A DNA stretch of 64,000 bases, from positions 1 to 64,000 of the forward strand of contig JAWPHD010003102.1 of assembly GCA_037043455.1 (NCBI GenBank), read 5' to 3'. The notes under the pieces were generated by a model. It had not been told where the DNA came from and made no database searches. It worked only from the letters and a program-made list of their open reading frames with translations. Below, piece after piece: positions 10,700 to 21,885 of the stretch. The translations under genes were made by a program, and so were the position numbers. This DNA comes from Cyrtodaria siliqua. Its lineage: Eukaryota > Mollusca > Bivalvia > Adapedonta > Hiatellidae. Numbering within the stretch: position 1 is the first letter of the stretch; the number at the start of each line of letters is the position of its first letter.

Positions 10700-12080
10700 T
10701 ACCTATTAAATAAATGAATCCAAAAAGTATGTTTAAAGCGTACGAACATTAGTTTATTTCATTACTAGTAAATATTGACTGTTAATTTGTACATAACTGT
10801 TCATAGTATAGTCATAAAAGGGGACCATCGGCGACCTGATCTACCCAAATTTAAAGGTTAAACGTGTAACGTATGTTACATTAAATTGAAACTCGCATTT
10901 CTAACCAAATCAGATTTATCAGCAATATGCCGCCAAAAGCAAACATGATTAAAGTACGAAAATATATATGGCCAATATATATTTTGGGTACTTTGCTAAA
11001 AATAACGTATGGAATAATCATAACTTTAATAATCAAGAAATCATTCATAAATATGTGCTGAGTGAGGGTGACATGATTGGTGGTTTTTATTTTGTTGTTT
11101 TTGTTGTTTTTGTTGTTAAAACTGAGTACTCCCGCTCATCTCTCTCTCTCAGCAACAAATATTAATATTAATTGAATGGGAAATAAATGCCGAACAAAGC
11201 ATAATAACGGTTAATAACCGATTACAAAACGGCATTTTCATTTTAAATCTAAATAATGCTCTGTCCACATGGTAGTGTAATTCAATAAACGCAACTGTGC
11301 ACGAGAAAATTGTTTATTTACATTCAATAGGGTAAAGAGTTGACTTTCATTGTTAAAGTAGAACCAAGTTTAGACTACACTTAAAATATGTTTATTACCT
11401 CACACTTAAAACTGGAGATTATGAAAAATAATATATTGTTGTCTAAAATAGAGTTGTTCCTTATCAGAAAAATATGCATTGTTACATTGTAAATTACCAT
11501 GTATGCATGTGATTGTAAATATATTTATGTACAAATGTTTGTCTCATGTTTTTGTCTGATTGGCAAAGTGAGACCATTGAAAATAAAATCTTGAAATAAA
11601 ATCATGAAAATTTGCAAAAGTTGCTCTTAATTCTGCCTCCAGATGACACTATTGGAGCATGTTCATGACTTCTGCCAAGTTTATAATGTCAATATGAAAA
11701 CGGATAGGGATACAGTTGAATTATTAATGTAATATAGTTACGTTTGAGAGTGTCTCAAAAGACGGAAATTTGAAAAAAATCAAATTGATCGAGGTATTGA
11801 TTTTTACTGGATATTTCTTAGCAGCTGCAGAGGATGATTGCCAGATTGAAGACAGCTATAAAAAACAACGGACATGTTAAAGCATGTTTGAAGTGATCCA
11901 CATGTAAATACTTCTATATAGACTGTATAGTGTAAATTAATAAGGTTGTGAAACGTGTAGTTTTAAATTTCAGTTAAGTGCTTCACTGTGCGGCTATGAA
12001 TAGATTGAGATATTTTTCAGTAACAGCGACGTCAGAAATATCAAAACACACGTAAAACATACAACCCAAATAACATACTT
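10700..12080. other. Non-coding flank upstream of the IRG gene
   Basis: AT-rich with no convincing gene. A TTTTTGTTGT-type simple repeat lies at about 11088-11118. At about 11505-11610 there is text like the end of a LINE 3' UTR (GAAAATAAAATCTTG repeated with variation), weakly supported. The first few hundred bases should contain the promoter of the GTPase gene, but I could not pick out a TATA box or interferon-type element with confidence. Confidence 0.4.
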
Positions 12081-12279
12081 AAAGAAATATAAAAATATTG
12101 GATAGGGAAAGTAGCATTCAAGGAGGGCAGTCAACCACAAAACACAGAAACAAACACGCAAACAGACAAACAAGAAGGCAAAAGTAATATTTAATGCAAA
12201 CGACATCACAAATACAAAAGGGTTGACAATATGGCTACCGCCTTGGAACGGTCAGTGGCAAAGTAGGCCACTGGGGGTC
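12081..12279 (-). mobile_element. LINE C family, 5'-truncated 3' UTR copy 2
   Basis: About 200 bases closely match the 3' UTR of the longer copy at 5471-6199, from AAAGAAATATAAAAA through GGAACGGTCAGTGGCAAAG to CCACTGGGGGTC. It has the same 3' terminus and a different 5' cut-off. Confidence 0.8.
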
Positions 12280-13230
12280 TAATTAGTCTAATCTATAAAT
12301 CACTTACATGGTATGCTTACTTTCTTCCATATTAAACAGTTCGCTCCAGCTAAGACAGTTAGATGGAGAAACACATGGCCGATTAAAAATATTTGTTTCA
12401 TGTTTGGTTCCCGGAAGTCAATACGTTTAGCACAGGCACACACACAATTGGCCCGGGTGCTAAAATTAATTCCTTTACGTGTTTCTTATTAAGAGTCATA
12501 TACACCCAGAAAAACAGGTAGGATGCCGGTGCAAATCGTGCTATCCGTGAATTGTCTCAAAGCCCAAATACACTTGCCAAAGCACCATTTTACTAATATA
12601 ATAAATGAATGAAATCATATGGATTTATTTAAGCCACCCTGAACATAAAATAATAAATAATGACCCCTTGTTTGATGTTCTTTGAAAAAGGACACAATTG
12701 ATATTAAATGTCTCATTTTACAAATCTTATGTGTGCTGGAAATAAGTGTTAACGAACAATATTTACATATTGCTATTCGACTATAGTTCCGTCCATTGCT
12801 CGAAAATTATAGGCAGTACACACTTTCCGAATAAATTCCGATTAACGTAAGAATCTCGGCGATATATGTCGTAATTTTTACTGGAAACGTAGGTAATATG
12901 AAACATAAATATCGTGATGGTCACACCTGATCAAAAACACGAAGTTATTGTGTAGTTCTGTGTTTATTCTGTTTTTTATGGGCGAACAATAGTAACATAA
13001 CTATGCACACAAACATACAATGAATCAATTCCAACGGTAAACAAGAGGCCCACGTGGTCCTGTAGACGCTCTACTGGTATAATGTGGTTACAAAAACATG
13101 ATAGAGGCCTACCCGAGGAACATCTACATGATATATCACTAGAAAAAAAGTTGTTCCAGAGAATTTGTTTGATAGTCATGGCGGCCATCTTGTGCATTTG
13201 CTTTTATTTATCCTCGCTGATAACACAAAT
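12280..13230. other. No feature recognised
   Basis: AT-rich. A minus-strand ATG context with 'MHKMAAMTIK' at about 13197 looks like a first-exon start but has no supporting domain or continuation, so it is not called. Confidence 0.4.
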
Positions 13231-13239
13231 GTAATTTAG

Positions 13240-14215
13240 CGAGCAGCCGCTATATTTTGAGGTACGATGAGTTGAAGTGGTCTCGAAGATTTTAACTGGT
13301 CCCATGGGGTTTAGCCCCAAAGCAATATTTGGGTCAATAGTTGAAGGTCTCGAAGAATTGAAGGTCTCGAAAAGTTGATGGTTTTGAAGAGTTGATTAGT
13401 GGAGTTGTTAGTTGGTCGTCCGGTATCTGGGTGTGATGTAAGTTAAGTTGTTAATCGGGTCCGTTTCCAAGGATGACCAGTCCGCTAAGGTTGGGATGGC
13501 TTGTGGGTTGAGTCTGTAGTCCGTATCATGCTTGGTTTCGTCGAGAAGGTTGAAGAGTAAGACGTAGGTAGCGTAAGTGCAAGCGCCAAACTGCTGTCTG
13601 GTGGGCAGAGTCCATCGTCCCGGTGCCCGTGGTCCAATCTATGGCCTCCATGTTAGGTGATCAGCCGCTGAAATAGTTGTCGTGCTCGCCGGCGCCCCCG
13701 GTAGGTCCAGTCGAGATAGGGGGTCAATCCACTGTCAATGCTTTTTGAAAGATATGACTTGTAGTGATGAAGACTGGTGGTAGATCTGTTGTTCATTCTA
13801 TAGTTTAGTCAGTCTGTGAATCCTGGATGAACATATTGGATGCAGCTAATACCTCCCCTTAATGTTATGGTGACGCGTAGTTAAGGGGCTGGAGATGTTT
13901 CCTGGTCTTCACTAGATATTCTCCGGCACCTCAAAAGAACGCTGGATCTCAGTGTAGGATTATGTTGTCTAGAATAGTCCGTGTAGTGACGTCCAAAGCC
14001 ATCATGAGTATGAACATGGGACACAGAAATGGACCCACAATGACCCGTGTATCTCCTGTTACCCGAATAGAAGATCACTGCTATCCTTTTCCCGCTGGTA
14101 GTTGTGTGTGGCCACAATTGTAGACTAGTAAAGTTTTTCTTGATCCCGCTGGCTGGTTCCTGTGGGCACACCCGTACGCGTATGGTCATCGTCACTGCGG
14201 TAGGCCAGTAATGAT
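13240..14215 (-). other. Unclassified moderately GC-rich tract, perhaps a decayed element
   Basis: Base composition is higher in G+C than both sides. On the minus strand, 13620-13420 reads coherently ('TYATYVLLFNLLDETKHD', 'NPQAIPTLADWSSLETDP', 'NNLTYITPRYRTTN') before a stop, and 14195-13881 is a separate 104-residue open frame. I recognise neither. Some text (GTTGGTCG...TATCTGGGT) is loosely shared with 39590-39720. It could be part of a retroelement or a decayed gene; no function is assigned. Confidence 0.3.
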
Positions 14216-14635
14216 AAGAGAGGGAACGTAAGCTCTACGTTTTGGTCTCATTTGGTAATGTATACACCTTTTTTGATATTTTATGATGGTCATACTACAC
14301 CAATTCATTTTCCATAGGCCTACCTTATAGCTCTAATCTCTGTACTGAGTTCCCTAATATAGGAAGCTATATTGTCTATTACTTATTTTGAAAGACCCTT
14401 CTTAGTTTTATCAAAAAAACATACATAAGCCGTACGTTGAGTATGTTTTAAAAAAGCTGTTCTGGTCGGATGGTGCTGACCCACCTACTTGCATGTAGAA
14501 ACATGAGGAAAATGTAAAATATACGTGTTTTTTGATTATGCAACATATTATGAATACATTGCACAAATGTATGATTTAATCTTTATAAGTACTCTTTTAA
14601 TTTTTTAGCAAGATTTTTTGGTTTGTTTACCTTGT

Positions 14636-14714
14636 CAACCAATCAAAATTAAGAGATTCTATGTAATAGCTCCCAATTTACCCTGGAAATATTTCCCTGC
14701 CCGCTGATTGGTTG
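14636..14714. repeat. Short inverted repeat around CCAAT
   Basis: CAACCAATCA at 14636-14645 is the exact reverse complement of TGATTGGTTG at 14705-14714. It may be a small MITE remnant. Confidence 0.35.
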
Positions 14715-14830
14715 GTAATTGGTGTAGTATCATCTAAATATCCTATTGTAATTGCATGTAAAGTTTGTTGCAATTAGAACTCAAATAGGCGTAAGTATTT
14801 TTCTCAACAGTATGATATAACAAGAAAAGT

Positions 14831-14853
14831 CATAGTATACAATCTATACTATG
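14831..14853 (-). other. Perfect 9-bp hairpin, candidate Helitron/Helentron 3' end
   Basis: CATAGTATA and its exact reverse complement TATACTATG flank a CAATC loop. Rolling-circle transposons carry a short hairpin just inside their 3' end, and this one lies downstream of the Rep-helicase gene on the minus strand, just outside the outermost Helitron repeat units. On the minus strand the bases that follow (ACTTTTCTTG) do not give the CTRR end of classical Helitrons, so a Helentron-type end or chance remains possible. Confidence 0.3.
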
Positions 14854-14991
14854 ACGACGAGCGGCAATAAGAATGAAACTGGGAATGAAGTGAAGAGGTA
14901 GTGAAGTAATATTGTTTATTGTTTTTATTAGCAAATGGACATATGTACATGTGTTTTTCTGAATGACATACATGTTGGTTTTAATGGAATT

Positions 14992-15026
14992 TGATAAACA
15001 GTGACGGTTGATAAACAGTGACGGAA
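14992..15026 (+). repeat. Two tandem 17-bp units
   Basis: TTGATAAACAGTGACGG occurs twice in a row, next to the candidate 3' end of the Helitron. Confidence 0.6.
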
Positions 15027-15049
15027 GACACGGTTATCTGAGCATTACA

Positions 15050-16150
15050 GGTTATATGGCGCCTAACAGGCAGGAACATGGCAGGCTCATTTTCCATGTA
15101 CATCGAGATAAAATATGGGAAATGGGCTTAGGACCTTCTCACCCTGAATGGGTGTTACATATGATCGTTTTGTATTTGAAATGAGTAGGTGAAATAGGCA
15201 TACAAACACGTATAATGTTATATGGCGCCAAACAGGGATGAACATGCCATGCGCATCCTCCATTGACATGTAGGTAAAATATGGGGAATTGGGCTGGGAT
15301 GTTGTGTAATCTGCAGAACTGCAGTGTTAATGCAATTTCCATTGTTGACACAATTTTTATGGTGGATACACGGTTGCACATTTGGATAAGTGGTGTCATG
15401 TTATGACGAATGGAAATAATGGTTTGTAGGCACATGTATGCAGAAAATATGCATAAAAGCTATGGGTATGGTAAACAATATTTTTTGTCGGTGTTAAACT
15501 GTGGTGCCACCATTTATGATATGAAAGGTGGAATTAGAGACTGGTGTAACAGTACAATTGAATTAATTTGGTTTAATGGCGAAGCAACACATGAAATGTT
15601 TATGGTGCCGGAAAGGGAAGAACGGGTAATGGTCATTGATGATTGATATGAGGAGGAAATAAGAGAGATGGGGTTTTCCTGACGGAATTACTGAACATGT
15701 CATGAAATTAGAATTGACTTGATTTGGGTTTTAAAGGGATACACGGCAATCTAAATTTAATATCTGGCATTACATGTAGTACATCGATTTAATAATCCTG
15801 TGTGATTTTGACTGTAAGACTGTTTGCATATTTTTAAATATTAAATGTTAATCCCATTTCCTGCATTATTCTACACATATTTAAAATATATTATTGGTGG
15901 AATATTATGAAAAGTCGATAATATGTAAGTACAATTTGCTTTGTACTTTTCTAACAATAAATATTGATGATTGAAAGAATGCAAATTACAGGAAATAAAG
16001 TTGGAAGTGTGACCCTGTAATGTGCAGCAACACATGAAAATGTTATATGGCGCCGGACACGCATGAACATTCCAGGCCCATGTTCCATGTACATGGAGGT
16101 AAAGTATGGATGATGGGCCTAAAACCTTGTCACCCTGAACTCGCATGCGA
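15050..16150 (+). repeat. Helitron-associated repeat units, cluster A (3 copies, downstream of Rep-helicase)
   Basis: Units begin GTTATATGGCGCC at about 15050, 15213 and 16040. They continue with a shared series: AACAGGxATGAACATG, CCATGTACAT, GTAAAxTATGG and, in part, CCTTxTCACCCTGAA. Units diverge by point changes and small indels. The same family forms cluster B at 26.0-29.05 kb, in the same orientation. Confidence 0.8.
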
Positions 16151-16622
16151 TTGTGGGCGTTATTACTGGTTTGTTTGCGACACAACATGTAACGATATTA
16201 CTGAACAGATGGTGCAAAGTTATTGACATACAACATGATGACTGAATGTGGAAAGCATTGTTATAGGTGTATTGTTTTTGATGTGCACATTGAAGGTGTC
16301 TGCATATCACTATGTACATGCATGAGTTGGAACTTTTTGGAGTTATTCGCGAGTAGGTCTGCATATATTACTGACGCAATATATGCAACATGTTATTGCA
16401 AGCTAACGCAATATGTGTTTTGGTAGTTTGACAATTTTTGATTGATCAAATGTAAGTTATGGAGACAGAGTAACAGGAAGGCAAGGTGAACAGGAACGGA
16501 GATTGCCACGTGTGCCTTAAGTATTGTTAAAATGCACGCGATACAGGAGACTAAGACTTTGTGAAATCACAAAGTGCGTGTTGTGAGAGTACGAAACATA
16601 ATTGTGGGATGTTAATGGAAGT

Positions 16623-16628
16623 TTTATT
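16623..16628 (-). promoter_or_regulatory. Candidate poly(A) signal of the Rep-helicase gene
   Basis: AATAAA on the minus strand about 220 bases after the stop codon at 16846. It is a plausible but unproven signal. Confidence 0.3.
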
Positions 16629-16845
16629 TATGTAGTACAGGAATGAAAGTGACCTGTTTTGACTGTTTTAGGACTTGCTGTATATGGTACATAGTGGCAG
16701 TGTTTGAAGTTATGGAGGAATGTGTTTGTACAAGGTTTTGTTTTGTGTGAAATAAATGAGGGCAAGAAATACTATGAAAGTTTCCAAAAACGGAACTTCT
16801 GCTGGACGTTTTCTGTCTATTCCCAAGCACACGTCGCGATGTGCT

Positions 16846-19800
16846 TTACTGTGTGTAGTCGCCAAGTGAACGTAAGCGAAACATTTCTTCATGGATGGCT
16901 TGACATGTCATAATTCGTTTTGGGTTGAGTGCTGTTAAGTGCAATCCATGTAATGTTTGCAGCCGACTTAATGCTACGTATGCCATACCAGAAGCAAATA
17001 TCTTGTTTCCAAGGTCAACCACGGCGGTTTGAAGGGTACAACCTTGTATTTTGTGGACAGTTGTAGCCCATGATAATGTTAATGGCAGCTGACAGCGTGT
17101 TATGCTAGTGCTAGCGGAAAAGAATTGTACATGAACTGGCACAATTGAGACCTTTCCGTGAGTGGATATGTCTGTGATTTTGCCGATGTTGGGGTTGTCA
17201 AACTGTATGTCTACAGCACAGGGCAATTCGCCCTCTTTCTCGGGTATACCAGTACGCCACTCAAAGCCAGTGACTGTGCCTTGTGCACCATTAACAAGTC
17301 CACTTGCTGTGTTGATGTTACGCAACAGCATGACACGTGCACCAATAGCAAGACATAGTTGGTGGTGTAAACCTCCACATTTGGTTTCATCAGTAGTGAT
17401 TTTGATGTCGGGACTGTCCTGTGCATTGATGACATAGACTGTTTGCCCATGGTTTTTGAGAACTTGTAGTTGACTGGCATTGTGTGTTTTGCATTGAGCC
17501 TTTGTGGGAAATATATGTAGCAAGGATTGAAGCGCTGTTGAATCAGTTGTTATAATTCTAGTTTTCAGTACATGTATGTCATCTTGTGTGTGTGCTCCAA
17601 TTCTGACGCGGTTAAGTAATGATGCGAATATGACGTCACCTTCTTGTCGTTTATTTTGCTGCAGCTCTTTCAGTTTGAACAGCTGTGTCCACAAATTGAA
17701 TGGCTGTTGTGTTGTGTAGATCATGCTTCCGAAGACTGGGCGAAGCTGGTACAGGTCGCCAAAGACTATGATGTTGACATTCCCGAAATAACAATCTGAA
17801 GTTGCAGCTGTGTCCTTTATTTCTGTGAGACGGCGATGTATATGTTCCAGTGTATTTGAACTGATCATACTGACTTCATCAACAATGAGAAATGTGACAT
17901 TTTCAAATGTATTCCTCAGTTTTTGTAAGTTGTAAGCACTGAGTGGGAGATACGTAGCGTTTGCCATATGCTGAACTGGGAGACTTAACAATTTGTGAAG
18001 TGTAAGGCCATGTATGTTATGTGCTGCAACTCCGGTAGGTGCAGCTACAAGAACATTTGGAACCAAAGTGTTGTTTGATCGTAGTATTTGTTCGCGGAGT
18101 AGCCTAAGAAGGAATGACTTTCCAGTGCCTGCTCCTCCAGTAACGAACATGTGTATTGGTGGCTGGTGTGGGTTGTGAATTTGTTTATCTATACTCTCTA
18201 CGACTGCTCTTTGGCATTCTGTGAGTAGTGATAGTGAGGCTTTGTATTGTGTGTCTGTCATGGTATAGGATGCAAGTGTTTTGATGAAGTCGGATGAGAA
18301 GTCCTCATTAGTAGACACTTTGTTGTCTGTGGTTGAAGCGGCAGCATTCAGCGTGTCGTACATGAAGATATTGTCTGTGTTTTGTTGTGTTGTGTTCATT
18401 GCTTCTACTTGTTGGAGGTGCATGGTGTTAGGTGCAAAACTACATTGAATTTGTTCGAGATCGTCATGTAATGTTGCGCGTAGTTGTTGTATAGCTTTCG
18501 TGATGTGTTCTGCCATGTTCATGTACTGCGCAGTGTCCATGTCCATGTTGTTGTACTGAGAGTGAAATGCGGATTGTGTGTTTGCCCATGGTATTAGAAG
18601 CTCGCATTCACTTCGCCATGGGAGGAATAGGTAAAGCAACCCGAAGTAGTATTCGGTCTCGTCTTTCAACAGTGAGAGATGGTTTGTTCTCAGGCATGCA
18701 GGCTTTGAGCGCTGGCGGATCCATTTGGTGGAATTGTTCAGTCGAAAGCGAGGTAGTGCTTTTTCACTGTGTAGTTTGTCTGTGTCCTTTGGTTGGAATA
18801 CAAAGTATTTGCATGCAAATGATGCAAGCGACATGTTTGAGAAAAGGTCACAGTTTGGACGATTCATGTAATGTGTTGCAGTGTTGTCTTGAAAGATGTT
18901 TGTAGAATTTTCATTCATACTGGAAAGTGTTTTTGCACTTTTTAGCAGTCGATACCGTTTCTCTTGCTGGCGGCAGTTGACATACACCGTCTCTCGGCTG
19001 CTGTACACAAGTTGTAAACCACACAATCTGAAGGTGGCCTCTTGTGAACTCAGAATTCTATGTGTTAAGATGACGTTTCCAAGTTTTGATAATTTCTTGC
19101 GAGCTGTTGCTTGTGGTGGAAGTTGAGACATACAGAGGGAGATGGCATTGCGTAAAGCTTTCGGTTCTTGCTTGCAAATATATGTGCAGACGTACATGGC
19201 TGCTGCATATTTGTTTCCAACCACTTGAATGTCCATGTTGGCCTTCCATGCTTGGAGTAAGGTGGGATTGTAAGGGTTAACCCATATGTCCTGTATGTTT
19301 CGTGATAGCACATAAAACCTTGCAGGACTGCCAGTATCCATGTAGATTTTGTGCCTTGTGACTTCGGAAACAGGCTGTGGGAAATCAAACCGACATGTGG
19401 GTGAACGTCCGCGAAGACATGTTTGTGTATGTTTGTGCACTTGTAAAGAGGAAACAAGTTGATGAAGTTCCTTATCCGTTTCAACACATGGCAGTTTAGC
19501 ACATATGTATTTGTCAATAAAGGCTGGTGCTGTATCTCTGCCAGACTGTGTCTCCATGTTTGGAGCACTTCCCACCCATAGGAATACATGGACATGTGGG
19601 CTTCCACGGTTTTGGAATTCAACTCTTGCAAAGTGGTCAGTAATTTGCCCCAGAGGTTCGTCTTTGCCTAGGACGATATGCTTTAGGAATGCTTTCCAGC
19701 GAATGTCAAAGTGTATTGCAGCAAGTACTGGATTCTTTTGCAGCAGTTTGCATTTATCGGAAGGTGGAAGCTTGAATGCATCCTCGTATGACAATGACGT

Positions 19801-21885
19801 GTCAATACACATGTATACCTCTGGCCAATGCATGTCATTTGCAGAGAGGGAGAGAAAAAACGTTGGAGGGCCTAAAGTGCGAATCTTTGCAAAGAGATTG
19901 CTGAGTTGATTTCGCCAGTAGCCGGTGGTACCGCGGATGTTCTTCATGAATGCATAATCTTCAGTAAGTCCTTTTGGCAGGCATGTTTGGGATATTTGTT
20001 TGACTGTGACTTCAGCAGGTGATGTTTTGAGACGCAAGGCAATGGAAATTTGGTCTTGGAGATTGTGTTGTTCGTAAATGTTTGTTGCCCAAAATAGGTA
20101 TTGAATGTTACTTCTCCACCTTGTGTCTTTGTTTAGTATGCGTGTCTGTAAGTATTTCAGAATGGAGGGAATACTTGGTGATGCTCGAAGGCCTTTGCAG
20201 CCATATGGGTAAAGTGTAGGGAAAGCCATTTCCTCCAACGTTGGATGCTGGAAGATATTAATAGGTTCTGATTTGATCATTGGGAGATTTGTTGTTGGGC
20301 AACACTTACGTTGCTTCTTAAAAGGTACTACGAAATCTTCAGGATATAAGGCAGCAGTAGGGTACGTTTCATCAACAGTGTCTGTTTGGTGACTATGTAT
20401 GTTGCCAACGCGGAAGCTGTTGTCCACAGTCACAGATTTGTATAATATGTTGTTTGTACAAAGCCATTGCAGAGCAGAGTAGATGTTCATGAAGTGAACT
20501 TCACGTGGTGTTGTAGATTTTGGAGACTTTATTAACACAACATCTACGTCATCAACAGGTCGGGGCAGAGATAAACATATCTCCTGCATTGGGACTGGCA
20601 TGCATATTACTTGTCCCTGTTCAGCAAACTGACCACCCGAAGGGAGACGCGTGATTTTCATGTATGCGTGTACTTGACTTATGATTTTTTGCTCAGTGTC
20701 ATTGAGATTTAGTAGCACAGGTGGTATATCTCCAGGGTCCATATGGGAGGTCCAAGTCATGGGATTGGCTTTGTTACTTTTGACGAAGTTGCGGCATGCT
20801 GAACACATGTATGAAGGGGGAATTGTGTCATTGCCAGGAGACTGTTTAGGTATTGCGAGTATAAGCTTCTGGCACTGACTGCAGTACACATGAGGGACAG
20901 CTCTTATGGATGCCTCGAACGGTGTGATTGGAGTTGCATTGGTTTGTGCACTTTGACTCGAAATTGATTGTTCTTTTAGGGGCGTGATTGGAGTTGCATT
21001 GGTTGTTGCACTTTGACTCGATATTGATTGTGCTTTTGGTTTCATTTGTGAAGGAATGGTTGTCTGCACATGCTCTGCAAGTGATGGTGCTACTGGAGCT
21101 ATGTGTATTCTGCGTTTGGAGACTAATGGTACAAAGTGGTTTGTGACGAGCCACGTCTGTGTTTTCATGTAGCCAGACCACATGATAGGTAGCAATGGTG
21201 ACTGTGCATCTGTATGCGAAAATGGTTTGATAACTTTGTTGAATAATGGCCGTATGATGTGGTTAAAATTTGGGTAAATGGACCAAATAGGCATTTTAAG
21301 TGCAGTTGCAAGTGCCATGATTTGCCACATACTGGACCATGTGTTGTCTTTAACAGTAGCCAATGTGTCCTGCTCAAATAATGTTACTAACAAGCTATGC
21401 TGATGAGGTATAGCAAGTGTGTGTGTTGGAGGCATAGCAGGTGTGTGTGTTGGAGGCACTGCCTGGTTTCCATATGAAGAATATAAACGAATTTGTTCTT
21501 CCATCAATTGTTTCTGACCAGGATGGTCGGTCGATGTGAAAACAGATGCAAACAATATCATTGCAGCTACAGTTCTTATGCGCAATTCAAGCGCCATGGC
21601 TTCAGTGCCAATTAGGAGGAGGCTGATTGCGTTGTAGAAGCAACTTCCATTTGGTGTTGTTTTCAGAGGAGTCAGTCCACTTGGGCCATCTGGAGGGTAT
21701 AGAATAGATGCATGGTTGTCGATATGCTCCGCAGACACGCGGGATGTAGTAGGAGCGTCGATCTTGTAAGTTTGAAGTATATGTCTATGACTGGTAATCG
21801 CTGCTGCAAGGTGCTGATAGCCTTTGGTTGAAGCTTGTTCTAAATGCTTGTGAAGTTCTTGGAATGCATGAGCTCTGGTTTCCAT
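16846..21885 (-). CDS. Helitron transposase: OTU protease - HUH Rep nuclease - Pif1-type helicase
   Basis: A 1,679-residue uninterrupted frame. The open frame extends 12 bases further to a TTG, but the first ATG is at 21885. Order of domains (ATG numbering): an OTU-like cysteine protease (about 70-260) with 'NGSCFYNA' (Cys82) and 'NHFVPLV' (His250); a 20-residue tandem repeat at about 285-325; a zinc finger CSQC...CSAC (about 335-365). The Rep nuclease follows: motif 1 'FFLSLSANDMHWPE' (about 676-690), the HUH motif 'GSPHVHVFLW' (His764, His766) and the two-tyrosine motif 'YVCTYICK' (Tyr898, Tyr902). The Pif1/RecD-like helicase has Walker A GGAGTGKS (1250-1257), Walker B 'FLIVDEVSM' (1332-1340), 'FGDLYQLRPV' (1375-1384) and C-terminal 'YVALSRLQTLHGL'. 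The catalytic residues all appear present, so the element may have moved recently. Rep nicks and joins DNA during rolling-circle transposition; the helicase unwinds it. The role of the OTU part is unknown. Confidence 0.95.
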   Translation of the reverse strand: METRAHAFQELHKHLEQASTKGYQHLAAAITSHRHILQTYKIDAPTTSRVSAEHIDNHASILYPPDGPSGLTPLKTTPNGSCFYNAISLLLIGTEAMALELRIRTVAAMILFASVFTSTDHPGQKQLMEEQIRLYSSYGNQAVPPTHTPAMPPTHTLAIPHQHSLLVTLFEQDTLATVKDNTWSSMWQIMALATALKMPIWSIYPNFNHIIRPLFNKVIKPFSHTDAQSPLLPIMWSGYMKTQTWLVTNHFVPLVSKRRIHIAPVAPSLAEHVQTTIPSQMKPKAQSISSQSATTNATPITPLKEQSISSQSAQTNATPITPFEASIRAVPHVYCSQCQKLILAIPKQSPGNDTIPPSYMCSACRNFVKSNKANPMTWTSHMDPGDIPPVLLNLNDTEQKIISQVHAYMKITRLPSGGQFAEQGQVICMPVPMQEICLSLPRPVDDVDVVLIKSPKSTTPREVHFMNIYSALQWLCTNNILYKSVTVDNSFRVGNIHSHQTDTVDETYPTAALYPEDFVVPFKKQRKCCPTTNLPMIKSEPINIFQHPTLEEMAFPTLYPYGCKGLRASPSIPSILKYLQTRILNKDTRWRSNIQYLFWATNIYEQHNLQDQISIALRLKTSPAEVTVKQISQTCLPKGLTEDYAFMKNIRGTTGYWRNQLSNLFAKIRTLGPPTFFLSLSANDMHWPEVYMCIDTSLSYEDAFKLPPSDKCKLLQKNPVLAAIHFDIRWKAFLKHIVLGKDEPLGQITDHFARVEFQNRGSPHVHVFLWVGSAPNMETQSGRDTAPAFIDKYICAKLPCVETDKELHQLVSSLQVHKHTQTCLRGRSPTCRFDFPQPVSEVTRHKIYMDTGSPARFYVLSRNIQDIWVNPYNPTLLQAWKANMDIQVVGNKYAAAMYVCTYICKQEPKALRNAISLCMSQLPPQATARKKLSKLGNVILTHRILSSQEATFRLCGLQLVYSSRETVYVNCRQQEKRYRLLKSAKTLSSMNENSTNIFQDNTATHYMNRPNCDLFSNMSLASFACKYFVFQPKDTDKLHSEKALPRFRLNNSTKWIRQRSKPACLRTNHLSLLKDETEYYFGLLYLFLPWRSECELLIPWANTQSAFHSQYNNMDMDTAQYMNMAEHITKAIQQLRATLHDDLEQIQCSFAPNTMHLQQVEAMNTTQQNTDNIFMYDTLNAAASTTDNKVSTNEDFSSDFIKTLASYTMTDTQYKASLSLLTECQRAVVESIDKQIHNPHQPPIHMFVTGGAGTGKSFLLRLLREQILRSNNTLVPNVLVAAPTGVAAHNIHGLTLHKLLSLPVQHMANATYLPLSAYNLQKLRNTFENVTFLIVDEVSMISSNTLEHIHRRLTEIKDTAATSDCYFGNVNIIVFGDLYQLRPVFGSMIYTTQQPFNLWTQLFKLKELQQNKRQEGDVIFASLLNRVRIGAHTQDDIHVLKTRIITTDSTALQSLLHIFPTKAQCKTHNASQLQVLKNHGQTVYVINAQDSPDIKITTDETKCGGLHHQLCLAIGARVMLLRNINTASGLVNGAQGTVTGFEWRTGIPEKEGELPCAVDIQFDNPNIGKITDISTHGKVSIVPVHVQFFSASTSITRCQLPLTLSWATTVHKIQGCTLQTAVVDLGNKIFASGMAYVALSRLQTLHGLHLTALNPKRIMTCQAIHEEMFRLRSLGDYTQ

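Noticed and set aside
13881..14195. 104-residue protein gene
   Set aside because: No recognised domain and no exon support; kept only as part of an unclassified tract.
15410..15646. 78-residue plus-strand open frame near the Helitron 3' end
   Set aside because: On the strand opposite to the Helitron genes, with no known domain.
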